Of a stretch of 64,000 nt of DNA, positions 1 through 11,968 are shown piece by piece. The notes below the pieces were generated by a model. It searched no databases and was not told the origin of the DNA. It saw only the letters and a list, made by a program, of their open reading frames with translations. This DNA comes from Hyposmocoma kahamanoa (lineage: Eukaryota > Arthropoda > Insecta > Lepidoptera > Cosmopterigidae). The stretch spans positions 2,810,614 through 2,874,613 of the forward strand of contig NW_020653715.1 of NCBI RefSeq assembly GCF_003589595.1, in the 5' to 3' direction. Each line of letters opens with the position of its first letter. Positions within the stretch are counted from its first letter, which is position 1. Made by a program: the position numbers and the translations under genes.

Positions 1-1091
1 ATTTTAGAGGGGTATATCCACTTTAAAGTTAAAAATAAAATATTGTATGAGTAACTACACGATATATTCAAGCATAGACACTAATCAGAAACATAAACAA
101 TAAAGTTTCCTCGATAGACACAAATCACGATGTGACCTCTAATTTTCACATTTTCGATTCATCCTCGAAATGCTACAGGTTATTAGGACAAAAATTAGAT
201 AATTAATTATATTTATGCATGATCGACAACTGTCACTACGGATTTTTTTTAATCCCTTTAGTTTTAGAGTTATTCCGCTAAAACGAATTTGGTACTTTTA
301 ATGCGCAAAATTCAACATCTTCTGTCGCATGTCACGCGAACTTCAGGCATATATTTGTCTCACAAATGTGGGCGGAGCCAACGTCAAAACTTTTTTGGCA
401 TGCTCCCTCTTAAGATTACTCGGTTAGAAGGGTAGGTAGACACAGCGCAATGCTCTGCTTTTAGAAAATAAAGTTCTCATTAAATGTCTTCCAAAACAAT
501 CCTTCCGTAACCCCATCAAATTCGGTTTCGAAAACCCAAAGCAATTTTGTTGTCATCGTCAGATCACTTTCGCTTGACCCACTTACCATTCAGTACTGTT
601 TCGTAGATATTCAAAAAATTTTACCAATTTATATCTTACACTTAACTAATTAGTTTTACTTCTTCATTCTTTAACGAAACAAACATTCCAACGGCAAATG
701 TAACCTTGTCTTTTTAACAATCTTACAAGATTATTCCAACATTATGTCATGACAATAACAACAATGTTACATTGAAATAAGAGTGATAGTGAATGCAAAC
801 ATAACTTAGTGCGAGATAAGCCGAGATTGCATCAATATTGTATTTTTTTTACGTTTTTGATACGGTAGGATTCTATTTGTTATTGTGGCTCACAAGTTCT
901 TCAACCAACACCAATACGTCACTGATTTACATATTATATCATAAATCTAGCGAAAACCGAGGGCTAATTCTAAGCGCTAAAATGGCTGTAGTGTCACTAA
1001 CGAGTAAAATTACGCGCGTGTGATATACGTCGCGTAAATTCCGCTCTAACTTCTAAGCTTCAGTCCAAGCAATTTAAATATACCAAGTTGC
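1..1091. other. No gene seen; AT-rich
   Basis: No convincing coding frame, splice pair or known repeat was recognised. The 61-codon frame at 838-1023 looks random. Confidence 0.6.
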
Positions 1092-1318
1092 AGGAACAAG
1101 TCGTGCGTCTGGTGGTAAGCGACGCACCTGTCCATAACAGTTGTAGTGCTAATCAGAGTTTTAAATCGCAAAGAACTGAGGGGCATTGCCACTGCGCCCG
1201 TTACTGAGACATAAGATGACATGTCCCATGTACCCGTAATTTCATCAGTACTCTTACCTTTCACAACCGAAACGCAGTAATGCTCACGTTACTGCTTGGC
1301 GGCAGAAATAGGTACAGT
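1092..1318 (-). repeat. R1 repeat copy
   Basis: R1 landmarks, reading in the repeat's own direction, are a 5' part containing GTAGCAGTAGAGCTCCTTG, a middle CATGGGACTTGTCAACTTAT, a late CGACTTGTTCGTCCCGTCAC, and an A-run. This copy has the middle and 3' parts reversed, and ends next to a second, oppositely oriented copy at 1327. Confidence 0.8.
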
Positions 1319-1326
1319 AGGTAGTT

Positions 1327-1447
1327 AGTGCCCCTCAAATCTTTGTGATTTACAGTGTTACACCGCAACTGTTATGGACAGGCGTCTCAGTTATCTCCAG
1401 GGCACGACTTGTTCGTCCCGTCGTCACTTGGTTTCATAAAAAAAAAC
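1327..1447 (+). repeat. R1 repeat, 3' half, head-to-head with the previous copy
   Basis: It begins at the 'gcccctcaaatctttg' segment and runs to the A-run after ggtttcat. Together with 1092-1318 it forms an inverted pair separated by about 8 bp. Confidence 0.8.
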
Positions 1448-1929
1448 AATTGATAACCCAGATACAAAACTCGTGTTACATGGTGTAATCTAGACAATCT
1501 AGTTTGATTTTCACATCCTAAAAGAACTTGTCAATAGATTCCCCTCGTAGAACCTAGTTTGTAGTTTCCGTCTGCTTGAAAAGGAAATCAATATCCGCCC
1601 ACTAACAAGTAAACAAGGTCTGGCTAGACTTGGTGAAATAACTAGTTTTGCAAATATAGTTGGCCTGGATAGAACTGGATTGTTGTATTGAATTTTTGTA
1701 TAGTAAGAAACGGGAAATTATTTACTGGTAATTTTGTTTGTTCTTTCTTCATTATGAACAGGTCTTTGCATTTAGGTTAGACAATATCGTCATTCGTTCA
1801 CATCTTCAGTTCCTATCAGGTGTGATTGGGTTCAAACGTAAGCCTATCTGAAAAGAAAACTTTTTATATACATATATAGTAAATGAAAGTATTTTTACAA
1901 ATAATTGTAATTTTTTCATTGAAAAACAA

Positions 1930-2672
1930 ACCGACTTCAAAAGTTAACGTCTTTTTTCGATTTCCATGGGATCCCCTCATCAGATCCTGACTTCCTGGGA
2001 CTGTTACGGGCTGCTTTGTACATTTTAAACTTTTTTTTTCTGGTTGTCATGGTGACGGTGGTTTGTTGATTACATTGTATTGTGTCAAGTTAAAAATTGA
2101 CTTTTTTTTGCGGTAATAACATTGACTTACAATTATATGGACGTCGGGTCCGCGCTAAAAAGTGTCCGCACTTGTAAGGCGCTAAAATCGTATACAGAGC
2201 GCCAAACTCCGCTTTAATTTTCATTTGTTCGACTGACAGCGCGATACTGCGATGATATTACAATTTAAATTTCGAATAGGTTGACTTGGGACATTTTTTT
2301 CGTGGTTTTTGTATTGACCCGTCGTCCATTTATTTGTAAGTCAATGGGTAATAATTAGTAATTTGTGATAGCCGAAACGATCTGGGACCACCTCGAGAGT
2401 ATACACTTTCAAATAAAAAAAGAATTTTCAAAATCGATGCACAATTGATGGAGAAATTGGTGAACACGGACATGCCTTGAAATTGAGGATTTCCTTCGAC
2501 TTTCACGGGATTATTAGATTCCGACTTGGCGACAACGGGGACCACCACAAAATTGCACCCTTTCAAACAAAAAAGAATTTTCAAAATCGGTCCACAATTG
2601 ACGGAGATATCTGAAAAATACATGAAAAACATACTTACAGCCGAAAGTATAACTCCTCCTTTTTTGAAGTCA
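1930..2672. repeat. R4 element with inverted 'ccgacttcaaaa' ends, carrying a MITE
   Basis: It starts with aaccgacttcaaaa and closes with cctccttttttgaagtca, the reverse complement of the start type. MITE-A at 2120-2346 is nested inside. The inverted boundary sequence is widespread in Lepidoptera; its class is uncertain. Confidence 0.55.
2120..2346 (+). mobile_element. MITE-A copy 1 (227 bp)
   Basis: The terminal inverted repeats are about 31 bp (28 matching) and begin CATTGACTTACAA. A perfect 8-bp duplication GGTAATAA lies at 2112-2119 and 2347-2354. There is no coding capacity. The 8-bp duplication fits hAT- or P-type transposase mobilisation. Confidence 0.9.
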
Positions 2673-2677
2673 CTTTA

Positions 2678-3062
2678 AAAAACCGACTTCAAAAATTTGC
2701 TTATTCGTTTTCGTTGTGTTTATGTGCCAAGTTTTATTGAAATCAGCCAACGAAAAGTAAGTGAAATTCAATTACCGGATTCATCCCCTAATTTTCCACC
2801 CTTAAAGGTGAAATATTTTATTCCAATTTGAATGGGAACACTGGGTTCACAAATATCGGAGTAATCATGTTACATACACACAAAAAACAAAATACAGACG
2901 ATATATTTATCATATATCGCGTATATTTGTTTAAAAAAACAACTTACAGTACTCTGGAAAAATAGTTTCATTTACTATGTGTAACAATCGCGAAAACCTA
3001 AGAACTCGATAAAAATACAGACGAATTGAGAACCTCCTCCTTTTTTGAAGTCGGTTAAAAAC
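2678..3062. repeat. R4 element with inverted ends
   Basis: It opens aaccgacttcaaaaa and ends ctccttttttgaagtcggtt. The interior matches other R4 copies on the opposite strand (cctaattttccacccttaaag corresponds to the 'ctctaagggtggcaaac' part). It also holds a reversed piece of the 'gagttcttaggttttcgcga' repeat found near 8445 and 58996. Confidence 0.6.
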
Positions 3063-3468
3063 AAATGGTTTCTGTGTGTCGAACCAATTTTGTTAGAAAA
3101 GTAGATTTTGTTGTATTACTTATGTCTATGGAAGCCGTTTTAAACTGCAAATTTGTACGCTATGTAAATGGCGTAAAGTAGACTTCTACAAAGCACTGAT
3201 TTACATTTATGTTGTGTATGTAGGTGTGGTTCGCCATTCGCATAACGACTACATTTCCTTTGTACTCACACGTGTAATGCCCAACCCTGGCTAAGATAGA
3301 CCTATTTATACCTAGACAGTGTTCTAGAAGTTAACAAAAATTTCCAATAGTTTTTGCAAATATCATTATATTCAATCGTTATAGTATCAGAAATATCTGT
3401 TACGTTTATTTTTTAAATGATTCCGTCAAAAAATTGTGCATTCAGAAATCGAGTATTGTGCATTGTCT

Positions 3469-3747
3469 GAATGACAGTTATCATTTCATAGTGAGGATTT
3501 CAAAAATCGAACCGCTAATATGAGTGATAATTAAAAATCGAGCCGCTGTGGAAGTAACACTTGTCATCCATACTTTAGGATTTCAAAAGTCGAACCGCTA
3601 GTATACGTGACAGTTATCATTTTATTAGTAAGAATTTCAAAATCGAGCCGCTTGTGTAAGTAACAATTAGTTGTCATTTACTAATTATTAGTGAGGATTT
3701 AATAAATCTAGCCGTTAGTATGAGTGACAATTGTCATATAATAAAAC
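3469..3747 (+). repeat. Degenerate minisatellite, about five units of 50-63 bp
   Basis: A unit containing gaggatttcaaaaatcgaac, 'cgctagtat' and 'gtgacaattgtcat' recurs about five times with substitutions and one short unit. There is no open frame across it. Confidence 0.7.
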
Positions 3748-4238
3748 AGTATGGAAATTTATTTATTGCATAGTAGATATTTACAAGGCACTCAAAGAAA
3801 GATATAATATTATAGAAATTTTATTGAATGAGGTATTACTATGCGATTCAAAGATCGGTCATTTATTTTCACGGGACATGATTATAAAAACAAATCCACT
3901 TCCCACTTTATCAAGTACCAAGTCAGTTTAGAACTTAACCGGTTTTATGATCTAGACTGGATTTGACCTAGATACCGAAGCGCTGATCGTTCAATTATTG
4001 TGCGTTGTTGGAAAACCACCGTTAAAAACGTGTGCTACTTTTGTTAGGTACTAAAAAGCAATGGTACTTTTTTGAGTTGCGTGATTCATTTGCAAGGATA
4101 TGTATTAGTATAATTATTAAAAGTCGTCATCATCTTCGTATGCTGCATGCACAACGGAGCCTGCCTCACCGACGTATGTCCACCCTATGCACCCTGGGTA
4201 AAATCGGCGAATACCTTACACCGGCTGGCGACTCCTTT
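3748..4238. other. No gene seen
   Basis: AT-rich sequence with overlapping short frames that end inside the neighbouring MITE-B remnant. No coding signature is present. Confidence 0.55.
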
Positions 4239-4564
4239 CACTGTGACAACTGCGCTCCGACTGGCTAGCCCGAATTCGATTCAGTTTAACTTGGGCTTTG
4301 CTATAATGGACGAAAATTTAAAAATTACATAATTAATTACCGATGAAATGTGAGTCCGTTTGTCTTGTAATTAGATGTTTTGCTGTTTTTCCCACACCAC
4401 CGAAAAGAACAGCCCGCTATGAAATAAATCGAGACGTACACACAGGTCAGTTGTTGGCACTATACTATTTCAGTTTTCTAATTGGGAGTTGATATTTAAA
4501 AGTAATATAAGGCCCATTTGCCTTGCCAGGGATGAATGGCCCTTATTTGGTTATATACTCGATG
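4239..4564 (+). mobile_element. MITE-B, diverged copy lacking its left end
   Basis: The interior matches MITE-B (gacaactgcgctccgactgg; tttttcccacaccaccgaa). The right end ggttatatactcgatg is intact. The left terminal repeat is absent or unrecognisable, so no target duplication can be read. Confidence 0.7.
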
Positions 4565-6351
4565 GATGCCAATCATTACAGTGTATGCCAACGATAAGAT
4601 TAGAAGAAGAGTAATTTTGTTTTATATAAAGAGACATTACGATGCTGAGTAGTTTCCAGATTCGAATAAATATTTTGCTCGTGGAGTGTATTAGGACGAA
4701 ACATATCAAGGCGCGGTTATTTGCACATGGTTTCCGTACATTTAATGTTGGGTGGTTTCAATCCGTCCGACGAAAAAATTCGTCGCTATATTTACAGAGG
4801 GTTGTTGCGAACGCAACAGGATTTTTTTCTTATACTTACATAAGAAACTACCACTGTTTATCGATTAGTGACACATTCATTTAATTCAGACCACATGACC
4901 CATACAAAATATACCTTTTTTTATTTACTTGTCCTTTCAAATAATATTTTTACTAATAAGATAAGGTTCTCCCAAACTTCATAAAAGTTTATCGGGTGGT
5001 TTGATATTACAGTCACATAAACATTACATTCAGTTACCAACATTACAGTTTTTTAATATTTACCTACATTATATCTAACAAATATTTTTTTAGTTCATTT
5101 TTAACAGACTTTTTACTAGTCCTTAGTTTTTTTACCATATACGTTATTTGTTTTAAAAATTTCATAGCTGCTCAACCCACACACGAATCGCGCATGTCGG
5201 GGACGTGTGGCGCAATCTGGTGTCAGGTAACCGGCCGCGGAATCCCCGATATATGACACCCTTCGGCCGTAACTCTTCCTTCATGACGGTCAATAGATGT
5301 TCCGTAACCTCACCACAAACGAATTAAAATTCACGTTGTGTCGGGACTCCTTCCGCTCGAACCTCAGGACTGTAGCCTGATGTACTCCACTATCTCCTCA
5401 GACCCCGTGGAGTGTCGACCGGTACAGCAACGTCGTCGATATGGCCGGACGCAGCAAAATATTACAATCAACTATTTAATCGTCTTTAATTTAACGAGCT
5501 CCTGGAGATCCTCATCATCTTGTACTTGGGTCTGGCGGCTAAATATTTGGTAGGGATTAAATAAGACATGTGTTGTTGATTGGTGCAAAATAGAACCCCC
5601 TGGCCTACGTAATGTGCCCTTGATGAGCGTTTTATTTACTGCTTCGAAAACCACATTAAATTAAATTACTGAAATTCTGTTGCATTCGCAACAAAGGTCT
5701 ATCTTTCAGTCTTATATACTATGTTTACTGACTGAATCTCGCTGTGTTTTTCTGAACTAACAAGGAAAGAGATAGACGCATTGAAGGTTTAAGCTCAATA
5801 CGATATTTACGTGAGGATTAATTTCTAGCCACTGCCAATGTCAGGAATTGTAAACCCTATTACCTACTACAGCACATATCGGTATTTAAGTAGGTAATGT
5901 CGCGGCCCAAAATGGTTTGTAATTTTCTCACTTAAGGTGAAACTCAAAATAGCCGTTCAGCCTACAATTTACTTATTTAGCATTAAATTTTTTTACAACG
6001 TTTATCTTCGGGAAATTAATTTTCAATCGATTGTTATTAGAGATATTTCAATGAAATTTTCTCTCACGTATTCCGTAATAAATACGCCAGGGGGCCTTTA
6101 AGCTTATTTTACAGCAAGAGAGTATAATTTTATTTCTAAAAGACATAACATTAAAAATCGTGCAATGATTTCTCCGTGTCTACCTCACACGCTTCAAAAC
6201 GTGCGCAAGCACGATATCATTTCGCCTTACTTCTGCAAACTACCGGTTTACAAAAACAGTATTGGCAATATTTTCTAACAATATTTTAACTTGAAATCAA
6301 AGGAAAACATCGTTAGGAAACTTACAAACATCTGCAAAGAAATTTAGTGTT
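4565..6351. other. No gene seen apart from R2
   Basis: Apart from the R2 copy, this is unassigned AT-rich sequence. Small frames near 4642 and 5338 lack conserved features. Confidence 0.5.
5183..5372 (-). repeat. R2 repeat copy
   Basis: Its reverse complement shares 'gtgaattttaattcgtttgt', 'ggccgaagggtgtcatat' and 'accagattg' blocks with the sequence nested at 10941-11150. Two copies are seen; the class is unknown. Confidence 0.65.
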
Positions 6352-6470
6352 GTGTGAGAAATTCCCAATCCTCATTGTGCCCGCGTGGGAATTACAGCCC
6401 AAGCCCCTCCATGTTGAGAGAAGACCCATGCTCAGCAGTGGGACTGTATATAGGTTATCTATTACTATCT
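6352..6470 (+). repeat. SINE-D, 3' part
   Basis: It contains cgtgggaattacagcccaag and then a 'gctcagcagtgggactgtatataggtt' type ending, the 3' signature shared with RTE tails. Confidence 0.55.
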
Positions 6471-6504
6471 AGTGGGTCTGTTTTGTTATGCGATAATTAT
6501 AATA

Positions 6505-6716
6505 TTAATAATAATAATAACGCACACACTCAACATAGCCCTGCACTAGGGAAACTCTGTGTCGAGGGTGCCATGGACACACGCATAGACAACCACAAAT
6601 TACACCCAAACTCACGAGAGAAATAAATATAGGCCATACAAATATTTCTACCGGCTCGGGAATCGAACCTGGGACCTCTGCGTGGCAGTCCGGCATGGTA
6701 ACCACCACGAAGACAG
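6505..6716 (-). mobile_element. SINE-A copy (tRNA-headed)
   Basis: On the - strand a tRNA-like head with a B-box (GGTTCGATTCCCG type) is followed by a body shared with three other copies ('gtttgggtgtaatttgtggt', 'tgtgtccatgg') and a (TTA)n tail. The tRNA-like head is damaged here (caccacgaagac in place of the start). Confidence 0.8.
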
Positions 6717-7654
6717 TAACTTACTATCTTTTTAGGTTATAGAAGGTATAAAACAGTTTTTGTGGTAACTGTACTAACGTTAATGTATACATAAAAGTAG
6801 GCCAATGTGTGCGTATGATTTCATATTTTCATTCCAATTACATGTATGTTTGAAAAAGCAACAATTTTGTTCGTTATTTCCTTCTTTTGTTGTGTTTGTA
6901 AATAATTGTATTTTTACCAACTATGCCCGGTACTCATTGCAGATGCTACTGAATGTTACTTGGGTAAAAATTCGGGCGTTGATTGTGTTATAAACCCATT
7001 ACCCGTCTCTGGTCAAACGTTAGAATAATAAGCATAGCTATTTTCATTTAAACTTTCACTATTTTCACACATTATTTGATTTTTAATTCGGAACTTAATC
7101 ATGTATAAAACATATTTTAATTACCTCGACGTTTCGGACGTATTGCAACGTCCATTGTCTCGAAGGGACTGAAGAGGCGGGTTTTTCTAACTACCCGCAC
7201 ATGATCTTCATTATTTATTTGTGCAGTAGGGTTGTCACTAGACCGACACACAACACTCATGACTACAAGTCGTCGGATGTCGTGTGACAACCCTATAAAT
7301 ATGTTTATACATAGCTAATTGTACAATCAACCACAACATCAACAGGTTACTAATTCAGCGATTACAGGTGTAGGTACTCAAACCCGTTAAATTTATTCAC
7401 CATGCTATGTTTATGATAGCAGAATTTATGACTTCCCTAAAGATATTTCATAATTTCCTATCGAACACTCGTAAATCGGCGCCTGTCATATAAAACCTTT
7501 ACTCGCATATAACATAGAAAGTATCATATACTCTTCCTACATTCCCTTTCAACTTCCTTGCTAGGTATCGGTTAGAAGAGAAACTCTGCTATTATGCATT
7601 CCCTGTTACTAATATGACAGACTTCGGTCTAGACAATAGGTGCATTAATAATAA
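6717..7654. other. No gene seen
   Basis: Contains a short block around 7075-7210 (acgtttcggacgtattgcaa) resembling dispersed lepidopteran repeats that recur in part near 8790 and 59085. Confidence 0.45.
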
Positions 7655-7853
7655 TAAGACTTGATAGCCTGATAGTTTGACCTATCGCCTCTCATGCAGA
7701 GGTTTGTGGGTTCGAATCCGGGCTTGCACCTATGAGTTTTTCGGAATTTATGTGCGAATTTTAATTTGAAATTGAACACGTGTTCACGTGGGAACTACAA
7801 CCCAAGCCCTCCCATTGTATATAGAGGCCTGTGCGCAGCTGTGGGACTATATA
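7655..7853 (+). mobile_element. SINE-D copy (tRNA-headed)
   Basis: The head runs from gatagcctgatagtttgacc to gtgggttcgaatccgggc, an A-box/B-box pair. The body contains tttttcggaatttatgtgcg and the end contains 'cgcagctgtgggactatata'. An R1 copy follows immediately. Confidence 0.7.
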
Positions 7854-8095
7854 GAAAGAGTTAGTCCAGGGAAGTACTGCCACCTTTCCGGTTTGTAAGG
7901 GTAAGGGTACTGGGGAAATTACAGGCACATGGGACTTGTCAACTTGTGTCTCAGGGTGACGGGCGTAGTAGCAGTGCCCCTAAGGTCTTTGCGATTTGAG
8001 GCTCTGTGTGGCACTGTAACTGTTACGGATAGGCGTGTCGCTTAACACCAGGCGCACGACTTGTTCGTCCCGTCACTTGGTATTATACAAAAAAT
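7854..8095 (+). repeat. R1 repeat copy
   Basis: It runs from gaaagagttagtccaggg to cgtcacttggtattat plus an A-rich end. The segment between 'ctgccacc' and 'ttccggttt' is missing. Confidence 0.85.
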
Positions 8096-8099
8096 AAGT

Positions 8100-8292
8100 A
8101 TTATTTATTACAATCTGTCAGACACTCACATCGGTCACCTGGTGTCACACTAGGGAATTCCCTGCACTATGACTATAAGACGGACGAAATTCATAGTACC
8201 AATGCCCAGAATACCCAGATCAGAACCAATATACAAAAGTTAATTTCCCAAATTGGTTCTCACCAGCTGCTCTTTAGCGTCCAGTGGTAATC
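8100..8292 (-). mobile_element. SINE-B copy
   Basis: Reversed body: the 'gaaccaatatacaaaagtta' block next to 'atttcccaaattggttct', and the 3' block 'agggaattccctgcac'. The tRNA-like head is largely degraded (ttagcgtccagtgg). Confidence 0.65.
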
Positions 8293-9784
8293 AAAACGTT
8301 CACGTATTGTTAACTTAATTGCATTAAAACCTGAAGAGGGATTAATAATTAGTGTTGCAACTAATAGTACATTCGGCCTCGAGCCAAATACCAGGAGCGT
8401 GGCCGAATATTCGGTGAAACTATTAACGCACGAAAAATACCGAGTTCTTAGGTTTACGCGATGTGTAACACATAGGAAATGAAACTATTGAAACTTAACT
8501 ACTTTTTCTGATTCTAAATCGCGTAGATGGGTAATTTTCAGCTTACTCTACCTAATTACGGTGGCAATTTTTATTATTTGAATATTCTAGAATATTATCA
8601 TGAAGTATTATTTACTATTCGAGTGTAAAAACATGAAATATTTATTTAACATTTTACGATAATGTATACGACTGCTTAAATGATAAAAAATCCACCGAAG
8701 TTAGGTAGGCTTAGTTTTAATTTAAAAATTACCCAGGATTTTTGGAGTTTTTCGGTTACCCAGGATTTGTTTTTTCAAACAAACAAACGTTTTGGGCCCC
8801 GTACAGGTCCCTTTGTCGCGACTGGTTGGAGTTGGTTTGTCTGTAGAAACAAGTATTACACGGTTTTCCGAAAAAAATGTTTCATTTCCTACGTAAATTA
8901 CCACGGTCATTGTAGGACAACTGTTCACTACCTAATTTCCGTGGCAATTTTTATTATTTAAGTGTTCAATTTTTTTCGTATATTGTTACTTAATATTCGA
9001 GTATTGTATCGCGAAATATTATTTAATTTTAAATTAATATACTTGAATATTGAAATAATAAAATTTGCCACGGGAATTAGGAAGTGAATATTAGTCCGAG
9101 AATGGTCGATCACTCATTAACTACCGTTTTAATAAACGATTTTGTATAATGAAACAAAAAGATAATTTAATTTTCAAGTTTATAATTAAAATTTATGACT
9201 TTTATTGAAGATATTGGTTAATAACTTATTAACTTTAAAAAAATATTTTGATTTGCAAACAATATGTACTTGGTTGATTTTGTAAGAGTTTATTTAGTCA
9301 TGACTAAAGTACATAAAAAGTAGGTAGTTTTCATTTAATTTGTTACCTTTTTTGATTTCTCAGAGAAATAACTGGGTTACATTTTCTCTGATATTTTAGA
9401 TATATTATCGAAAAATTGTGCTTTCTCGAACTTACAATGTACGTTCAGCATTGACATCATTACATGATAATTCACTGTTTTTCTTATTTTTACTCCTGTT
9501 TTAAGGTACTCTACCGAATAGCAAAAAAGCAGGCCGAAAAAGGGAGTTGCCACATACTTTTATTCACACGGATTTGCATTATGCCTGATTGAAAAATCTT
9601 TATGTCCATGAAATGAGAGCAAAAATGACGTTGTGCGTTTCGCATCGTCTCAAGGCGCTTCCGTGTGAATAAATGTGGTGAAGTCCCTAAGCCGAATACC
9701 GAATAATAATCGAATATTCATTGCAACTCTAAAATAATCATTATTCTTATAATATGAGCAGAATCAGCCGTGTATATTGAATAA
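8293..9784. other. No gene seen; repeat fragments
   Basis: Holds a 'gagttcttaggtttacgcga' fragment near 8445 and a caaacaaacaaacgttttgg fragment near 8780, both matching parts of 58990-59130. The 93-codon frame at 8680-8961 runs through the latter and is not a gene. Confidence 0.5.
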
Positions 9785-9862
9785 CATTCACACAGAGATT
9801 CGAAGCCTCGACCTCCCGATTTAGAGGCAACCGGTCTACCGCTGAGCTGCCACCGGTCTCTT
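9785..9862 (-). repeat. tRNA-like SINE head fragment
   Basis: The - strand reads cagctcagcggtagaccggt ... gaggcttcgaatctctg, resembling A- and B-boxes. The flanks do not form an acceptor stem, so it is not called as a tRNA gene. Confidence 0.45.
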
Positions 9863-9917
9863 AAATTAATTACTATAGTATAAAAATTAAAAAATTCGCT
9901 ATACAATATTAATTTTC

Positions 9918-10246
9918 GTAGCAGTAAAGAAATTGAGAAAGAGTTTGTCCAGGAAAGTACAGCCACCTTACCTATTTCTGCCGCCAAGCAGCAACCTAAG
10001 CATTACTGTCTTCCGGTTTTAAAGGGTAAGGGGTGCTGGTGAAATTACAGGCACATGGGACTTGTCAACTTATGTCTCAGGGTGACGGGCGCAGTGTCAG
10101 TACTCAGGTGACGGGCGCAGTGTCAGTGCTCATAAGGTCTTTGCGGTTTAAAGCTCTGAGTGGCACTGCAACTGTTACGGACAGGCGTGTAGCTTACCAT
10201 CAGGCGCACGACTTGTTCATCCCGTCACTTGATATTATATAAAAAA
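9918..10246 (+). repeat. R1 repeat copy, nearly full length, with an internal 26-bp duplication
   Basis: It is among the longest copies, from gtagcagta to cgtcacttgatattat and an A-run. Bases 10081-10106 and 10107-10132 are a tandem duplication with one mismatch (tactca/tgctca). An RTE/SINE-D type tail (cacagcagtgggacgtataa ... ttgatgaagaag) follows at 10248-10290. Confidence 0.88.
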
Positions 10247-10866
10247 GACTCGTGCACAGCAGTGGGACGTATAAATGGGTTGATGAAGAAGAATATTTAT
10301 ATTAAATTGTAATAGTTATAATGGTGGCTTGCGCAGGCGCAAACTCTATCTTACGTCCCTTCATCTACCAATCCGCGATGCCGCTGACGATACCGTCGCT
10401 GTTCATTGGTGGTTGCTATCACGACATGGGCAACTACTGTGATTGGGCTAGCCAAATAGCGGCATTAATAATAACCATTTCAAAATTGGTTCAGAAATTA
10501 CGAAATTCCAGGTATAAGGGGTAATTACGCTCAAGATATTACTGCAGTTTAATAATAAAGGGTTATCTATGTTAACCTTCAATTAGTTTATAGATTCCGC
10601 GTAAACATATTAAACGGTCCAGTTGCAGGCAAGAAACGTAATAAATCAATACAATAATTGCCCGAATCGAGTCCACTTCCTTAATCTCGAACGATCGGTA
10701 ATTGGTTAACAATAATTGTATTCAATTGGTCGATTACCTCACCCTTTCACAACAGTGGTATATGGACGATAGTCAACTGTTTTACCTGTCTACGACGAAG
10801 CCAACAGGGAAATAACGAACTTAGTAAATATTTTTTTACGTGCATCTTTTGGTACTAGTAAGGACC

Positions 10867-11253
10867 TTGCCTGTCCATTACAGTTGCAGTTCTACTCAGA
10901 GCGTTAAATCGCCAAGATCTGAAGGGCTCTGCCACTACTCACGTTGTGGCGGCTTCACATTGAGGGTCTAAGGGTTGGAGTCCCGCCACATCGTGAATTT
11001 TAATTCGTTTGTGGTGTTGTGCCCAGTGAACATGAGGAGGAGTTTTGGCCGAAGGGTGTCATATTGTATCGGCGATTCCGAGAAAGGTTATCTGATACCA
11101 GATTGTACCACACGACGCCGACTAGGGCACTTCGTGTAGATTAATTGTTCCCTTCAAAACTGGAACGCAGTAATGCTCGCATTATTGCTTAGCGGCAGGA
11201 ATAGGTAAGGTGGCAGTATTTCCCTGAACGAGCTCATTCGCAAAGGGCTATTG
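10867..11253 (-). repeat. R1 repeat copy split by an R2 insertion
   Basis: R1 3' sequence at 10867-10940 resumes at 11151-11253 with ccttcaaaactggaacgcag and the 5' block. The middle of R1 has been lost or displaced. Confidence 0.75.
10941..11150 (+). repeat. R2 repeat nested in R1
   Basis: It carries the R2 blocks in the opposite orientation to the copy at 5183-5372, for example gtgaattttaattcgtttgt and gccgaagggtgtcatat. No clear target duplication was found. Confidence 0.65.
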
Positions 11254-11831
11254 CTATCCTAAGCATTTTCATATATACAAAACTAATTTTGCCTGACTAG
11301 CAGCCTAATTCTCAAGCAGATTTGTCATAGATGGCGCTACAGCTAAAAAGCCTTGGAAAATCAAATACAAAGATCCGACGAACAAGCACTTAGAGAAATT
11401 CGTGTGGTCTGCTGGTTCGTTCCGTGGCTCAGTTGACATAGCGCCTGCTACGGTTTGCTTGAAAATATAATATTGTTTATAAAAAACCAACCGTGTCTTA
11501 GAAAACTGTCTTTACATCCTTTATGCACGGGAAATTACTTTTTATTTACCACTGAGAAACAGAAAATGTTTTCTACACTAGAAACTAAGTACTTAATAAT
11601 AACGTAGACTTCGATTAAGTGCTAGATAAAATGTAATGATCATTGGATAATTCACTGTTTCCTACGGATAATGAGCCTGAAACTGTCGTGAGAAATCTGC
11701 GTAACGAGGAATGTTTACGTGGGAAGTATAGTACAACGAGCCTAAATAAAAATCAGCTTTACCTTCAGAATGAACTGCCAAATTTTAAATATTTGTGAAT
11801 ATTAAAATTTTTTAAGTTCTGGAATGGATTT

Positions 11832-11968
11832 CGATGGGCGGATGACATCGCAGGAATTGCGGGGCGCACCTGGAGATTAGCACGGGATCGTGGGGAGTGG
11901 CATAGAAACTTGGAGGCCTATACCCAGCATTGGGTGATGTCAGGCTGTATATGATGATGATGATGAAT
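11832..11968 (+). pseudogene. RTE-type LINE C-terminal fragment and tail
   Basis: Forty codons from 11832 to a stop at 11952-11954 read RWADDIAGIAGRTWRLARDR then GEWHRNLEAYTQHW, the usual end of lepidopteran RTE-clade proteins ('W-DDI--AG--W---AQDR--W--LEEAYVQQW'). An (ATG)n tail follows. The element is strongly 5' truncated. Confidence 0.8.

Noticed and set aside
3469..3747. CRISPR-like array
   Set aside because: Units are degenerate with no uniform spacers, and the DNA is clearly eukaryotic; it is a minisatellite.
10321..10524. 67-codon frame with a membrane-like peptide
   Set aside because: It is short, has no homologous motif, and no promoter or splice signals are evident.
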